From: Clostridiales bacterium | GTDB taxonomy: Bacteria; Bacillota; Clostridia; Christensenellales; CAG-138 | Assembly (NCBI GenBank): GCA_012511925.1 | Contig: JAAZFD010000195.1 | Span: 1 to 9,295 of the forward strand | Direction: 5' to 3' | DNA: 9,295 nucleotides | In this document: positions 6,375-9,295 of the stretch, piece after piece | Position numbering within the stretch: position 1 is the first letter of the stretch | Layout of the letters: each line of letters begins with the position of its first letter | Program-made: the position numbers and the translations under genes | Notes under the pieces: generated by a model | What the model saw: only the letters and a program-made list of their open reading frames with translations | What the model was told of the DNA's origin: nothing | Database searches by the model: none

Positions 6375-6842
6375 TTAATGCCAAGCACTTGGGTTATTGT
6401 ACAGCCATGTAATCGCTTCCGCATCCTGATTTGTTATCATGCCGCTTTCATAAGCCTTATTACCCTCTGTAAACGTGCCATCTTTGTAAAGGTATATAGC
6501 AGCGCCAATAACATTCACCTCGTATGGGTACTCTGCTATATACTGGGTACTCTGATTTCCTTCCTCATCGTTATCTACAGGTAGAATAAGCAATGCAACT
6601 GCACCGTTGTGTGTGCCAAAATAAAAATTTTGAATGTTGTCAGCCGATAAAATTGTATACGGATCCTCAAAACACTTAGCAAAGTCCTCTTCAATTTGCT
6701 GTTCCAGTTTTGCGCTTAGCTTTTTCGGTTTAAGAAACCTACCTTCGGGGTCTGCATATTCGTCTTTGCTACAACCGCTAATCAACCCAAACACAAAAAC
6801 CAAGCACAACACCAAAGCAAAAATTCTAATTCGTTTCATCAT
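6375..6842 (-). CDS. Small predicted lipoprotein of unknown function, partner of the subtilase
   Basis: The 155-residue protein has a lipoprotein signal: MMKRIR, a hydrophobic core, then the lipobox LISGC with the modified cysteine at residue 24. The mature part should sit on the outer face of the membrane. After a charged linker it has a compact domain with NFYFGTHNGAVALLILP and a C-terminal pattern IYLYKDGTFTEGNKAYESG. From memory, similar YGTYNG...YKDG..(S/T)..EAYE.G patterns occur in hypothetical secreted proteins of Firmicutes; I know no function. Three ATGs are possible (6848, 6842, 6839). GGAG at 6849-6852 touches the first and lies six bases from the second, so 6842 is chosen. It is the first gene behind a consensus promoter and 37 bases before the protease gene. 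A role as inhibitor, chaperone or substrate anchor for the protease is only inferred. Confidence 0.8.
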   Translation of the reverse strand: MMKRIRIFALVLCLVFVFGLISGCSKDEYADPEGRFLKPKKLSAKLEQQIEEDFAKCFEDPYTILSADNIQNFYFGTHNGAVALLILPVDNDEEGNQSTQYIAEYPYEVNVIGAAIYLYKDGTFTEGNKAYESGMITNQDAEAITWLYNNPSAWH

Positions 6843-6900
6843 TTTCATCTCCTTTCTTCAATAATCCCATATAGAAAACTCATCATTAGTTATATTATCT

Positions 6901-6929
6901 ATTATATTTAACTGGTAATTATTTGTCAA
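6901..6929 (-). promoter_or_regulatory. Perfect consensus promoter of the lipoprotein-subtilase operon
   Basis: On the minus strand TTGACA (6924-6929), a 17-base spacer and TATAAT (6901-6906) match the sigma-70/sigma-A consensus at all twelve positions, in a very AT-rich setting. Transcription should start near 6894, about 50 bases before the lipoprotein start. Strong constitutive or repressor-controlled expression is expected; no clear operator palindrome was seen. Confidence 0.88.
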
Positions 6930-6973
6930 TACAGAAATTGGATATTTGTGTGAATAATTTTGCAATTTTTTAA

Positions 6974-8353
6974 CTAAATGTTTTCATTTGTATCGATATG
7001 CACGAATTCCGAAGCCGCCTTTTGCCCTGCCCCCTGAGTAGATTCCTTAATAAATATTACCTTGAATGTATAAAGAAGCAAGCGCAAATCCTGCATAATA
7101 GAAGCCTTTTCTATATAAAGCAAATCCAATTTCGCTTTATCGACTGCGGAAGTATTATATTTGCCATAAAGTTGTGCCAAACCCGTTAAGCCTGCTTTCA
7201 CTTTCAACCTATATATGAATTGCGGGTACTCCTTGCAAAAATGCTCGTAGTTTTCGGCCAAATCGGGTCTTGGACCCACAAGCGACATATCGCCCACAAG
7301 CACGTTTATAAGCTGTGGTAGCTCGTCAATCCTTGCACTTCTTATAAATTTTCCAACCCTCGTAATTCGCTTATCGTCTTGCAATGCTATTGTGGACTCC
7401 CCGGGCTTGTCGGCATCCACTACCATGCTTCTAAATTTCAGAATCGTAAACTCATGTGCGTTCCTCGTCAAGCGCTTTTGCTTGTAAAAAACAGGACCTT
7501 TATCGTCAAATTTAATGGCTATAGCGGTCGCAAGCATTATTGGAAATGCTACAACAAGTCCAAAAAACGATGCAGAAATATCAATCAACCGCTTAATTAT
7601 TAGCTGCTCCAAAGAAAATGAGCGGTTCTTGCACGAATACACAAAGGTGTCGCAAATAGTATAATGCTTTGCATTGTTCAGAATTATATCCTGCTCTGTG
7701 GGCAACAAAAACAACTGCTTACCATGCTGAAAGCAGTAGGGGATTAGCTTGTCCCTCAACGCTATATCAATGTTCCCCGTTATTACAGCCGAATATGGCG
7801 CAATCTCATTCGCAATCGCTTCAAAGCCCATTTCCTCGGGGCATAATTCCGTTAGCTCGTAGTAGGTTGTAGATTTTTTGAATTTAGCCGCCACTTTTAT
7901 ATCGTATTCTGTTTTCGAGAATATCATAATCGTAGGAATGGGTTTGTATAAACTTCTATGAATCGAATAAATCGAAAGATACGCAAGCAAGCTAGTTCCC
8001 CATTGTATAAGCATTGTAATAATTAAAACAAAGGGGTTTAGCATATTGCGAGCAACAAGGCTCATTACAAAAAACATTATGAAATTAACCATGAAGGTTG
8101 CAATCATGTTCGAGTATTGAACCTCATGAATCCGTAGTTTGCCAATATCGTAGCCACCATATATGCGCATAAATACGAAGTACAAGAACATATAGAGGAA
8201 TAGCATTATTACGTTTCCTCTTCTGAAAAACGTTGCATCCTCGTAGAAAAGTCTATACGCCAAATAAAATATGCCAGTTATCAAACAGGTCAATGTAAAT
8301 TTGCACAGAAGCATTATGCTTTTTCGTAATCTTTGGGCGGTAGTTTTTTTCAT
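6974..8353 (-). CDS. Polyprenyl-phosphate sugar-1-phosphate transferase (exopolysaccharide/capsule initiating enzyme)
   Basis: Membrane enzyme that moves a sugar-1-phosphate from a nucleotide sugar to undecaprenyl phosphate, the first step of surface polysaccharide or glycan synthesis. The 459 residues fit the long WbaP/CpsE-like form: four N-terminal helices at about 11-33, 46-62, 79-99 and 103-125; a middle Rossmann-like region at about 132-235; then the Bac_transf catalytic domain from about 245. That domain has a membrane-dipping helix (252-274), LKFRSM (295-300), the catalytic Asp-Glu pair D343-E344 in RIDELPQLINVL, and GDMSLVGPRP (354-363). The donor sugar cannot be inferred. ATG 8353 follows AAGGA by six bases. 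The gene stands alone here: no other glycosyltransferase, flippase or polymerase is next to it. No hairpin terminator is seen after its stop, so transcripts may read into the lipoprotein-subtilase operon. Confidence 0.93.
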   Translation of the reverse strand: MKKTTAQRLRKSIMLLCKFTLTCLITGIFYLAYRLFYEDATFFRRGNVIMLFLYMFLYFVFMRIYGGYDIGKLRIHEVQYSNMIATFMVNFIMFFVMSLVARNMLNPFVLIITMLIQWGTSLLAYLSIYSIHRSLYKPIPTIMIFSKTEYDIKVAAKFKKSTTYYELTELCPEEMGFEAIANEIAPYSAVITGNIDIALRDKLIPYCFQHGKQLFLLPTEQDIILNNAKHYTICDTFVYSCKNRSFSLEQLIIKRLIDISASFFGLVVAFPIMLATAIAIKFDDKGPVFYKQKRLTRNAHEFTILKFRSMVVDADKPGESTIALQDDKRITRVGKFIRSARIDELPQLINVLVGDMSLVGPRPDLAENYEHFCKEYPQFIYRLKVKAGLTGLAQLYGKYNTSAVDKAKLDLLYIEKASIMQDLRLLLYTFKVIFIKESTQGAGQKAASEFVHIDTNENI

Positions 8354-8379
8354 ACTTCTTCCTTTTGTTTGCTGTTAAT

Positions 8380-8408
8380 ACTTTATAGCTTATCTGTAAT
8401 ATTGTCAA
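8380..8408 (-). promoter_or_regulatory. Probable promoter of the sugar transferase gene
   Basis: A perfect minus-strand TTGACA (8403-8408) is followed by either TAAAGT after 17 bases (8380-8385, four of six matches) or TATAAA after 15 bases (8382-8387). Transcription would begin about 20 bases before the ribosome binding site at 8360-8364. The -35 is strong; the exact -10 is uncertain. Confidence 0.55.
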
Positions 8409-8439
8409 TTCGGGGGGAGTTTTGCTAAAAACAATAATG

Positions 8440-8448
8440 TGGTATAAT
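8440..8448 (+). promoter_or_regulatory. Extended -10 promoter of the DNA methyltransferase gene
   Basis: TGGTATAAT is a perfect extended -10 (TGnTATAAT). No good -35 lies at 16-18 bases upstream, as is common for extended -10 promoters. Transcription would start near 8455, with GAAGGGA (8466-8472) as ribosome binding site, 11 bases before the ATG. The -35 of the opposing sugar transferase promoter lies 32 bases upstream, so the two genes are divergently controlled. Confidence 0.6.
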
Positions 8449-8483
8449 AACCATGATACAGTTTTGAAGGGATATATTTTTTA

Positions 8484-9295
8484 ATGTTTACTAAACACAC
8501 AATTTATAATGGCGATTGCCGGGAAATGAATGAGGTTTCGGATAACGGCGTTAGCTTGATAATAACATCACCTCCATATTGGCAATTAAAAGATTATGGC
8601 GTTGATAACCAAATAGGTTTTGACGATGATTATGAGTCGTACATCAACAATCTAAATATCGTGTGGAAGGAGTGTTTTCGTGTTTTAAAAAATGGCTGTA
8701 GGCTTTGCATAAATGTTGGAGACCAGTTCGCTCGTTCAGTGTATTATGGGCGATATAAAATCATACCTATTCACAGCGAAATTATTAGATTTTGCGAAAC
8801 AATTGGCTTTGATTACATGGGGAAAATTATTTGGCAAAAAACCACAACCATGAACACTACTGGTGGCGGATCGGTAATGGGAAGCTACCCTTATCCACGG
8901 AATGGGATTGTAAAGCTCGATTATGAATACATACTTTTATTCAAAAAACAAGGAAAAGCACCGCCCCCCTCTGTTGAACAAAAGGGAAAATCGATAATGT
9001 CAAACGAGGAATGGAATACATTCTTTTCAGGGCATTGGAATTTTGCAGGAGTTAAACAAGACAAGCATTTGGCAATGTTCCCCGAGGAACTGCCAAGACG
9101 GTTAATCCGTATGTTTTCTTTTGTCGGTGAAACAGTTTTAGACCCATTTGCAGGCAGTGGAACTACAGCTAAAGTTGCCCGCGAGTTGGGCAGGAACTCA
9201 ATAAATTACGAGATAAATCCCGATTTTCTACCAATTATCAAAGAAGAAGACGGATATAATAGCAAAGCAGATAATGTCGAAATAAGTTTTGTAAA
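8484..9295 (+). CDS. Site-specific DNA methyltransferase (SPPY type), C-terminus cut by window edge
   Basis: AdoMet-dependent enzyme that methylates the exocyclic amino group of cytosine (N4) or adenine (N6). The 270 complete codons visible include the catalytic motif IV TSPPYW (residues 28-33) near the N-terminus and the AdoMet-binding motif I DPFAGSGTT (220-228) near the C-terminus. That order is typical of beta-class enzymes. SPPY is commonest in N4-cytosine enzymes but also occurs in N6-adenine enzymes. HLAMFPEELPRRLIR before motif I and GRNSINYEINPDFL after it are also typical. The stop is not reached; family members of about 280-320 residues suggest little is missing. A restriction endonuclease partner, if any, would lie beyond the right edge. 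It is the only plus-strand gene, transcribed away from the sugar transferase. Confidence 0.93.
   Translation, partial: MFTKHTIYNGDCREMNEVSDNGVSLIITSPPYWQLKDYGVDNQIGFDDDYESYINNLNIVWKECFRVLKNGCRLCINVGDQFARSVYYGRYKIIPIHSEIIRFCETIGFDYMGKIIWQKTTTMNTTGGGSVMGSYPYPRNGIVKLDYEYILLFKKQGKAPPPSVEQKGKSIMSNEEWNTFFSGHWNFAGVKQDKHLAMFPEELPRRLIRMFSFVGETVLDPFAGSGTTAKVARELGRNSINYEINPDFLPIIKEEDGYNSKADNVEISFV

Noticed and set aside
6338..6424. Longer N-terminus of the protease starting at 6424
   Set aside because: It would overlap the end of the lipoprotein gene and bury the signal peptide 29 residues inside; ATG 6337 has a good ribosome binding site.
6930..6973. Terminator after the sugar transferase
   Set aside because: The region is AT-rich but I could find no GC-containing stem followed by a T-run.

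Overview
The window looks like part of an anaerobic, fermentative Firmicute of the clostridial type. The evidence is a full-length [FeFe] hydrogenase, moderately AT-rich DNA, strong GGAGG-type ribosome binding sites, sigma-A-like promoters and compact operons. This assignment is inferred from gene content; no rRNA or other marker gene is present. Seven of the eight genes are on the minus strand and only the last is on the plus strand.

Positions 1-2065 hold a tight minus-strand operon read right to left: a small four-helix membrane protein built from an internal duplication, a NUDIX hydrolase, and an AEC-family membrane transporter that runs off the left edge. Each downstream ribosome binding site overlaps the stop codon of the gene before it, so translation is probably coupled. 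Positions 2066-2368 are non-coding, with a G-rich tract, two adjacent hairpins (one a repeat-like palindrome) and the hydrogenase terminator.

Positions 2369-4223 are a single-gene unit for an HndD-like, multi-cluster [FeFe] hydrogenase, with its own promoter, a leader containing inverted repeats, and a terminator. No partner subunits for NAD(P)H coupling lie nearby. Positions 4272-6929 form a second unit: behind a perfect consensus promoter come a small lipoprotein of unknown function and a secreted subtilisin-like (S8) protease with a C-terminal ricin-like beta-trefoil domain. This pair is the most system-like part of the window.

Positions 6974-8408 encode a polyprenyl-phosphate sugar-1-phosphate transferase that would start surface glycan synthesis. 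A short divergent promoter region separates it from a plus-strand SPPY-type DNA methyltransferase that runs off the right edge and may belong to a restriction-modification system continuing outside the window. No tRNA, rRNA, CRISPR array, transposase or phage gene was seen. I found no clearly new defence or mobile system. The best leads are the lipoprotein/subtilase-lectin pair, the duplicated membrane protein, the hydrogenase control region and the double hairpin at 2187-2236.
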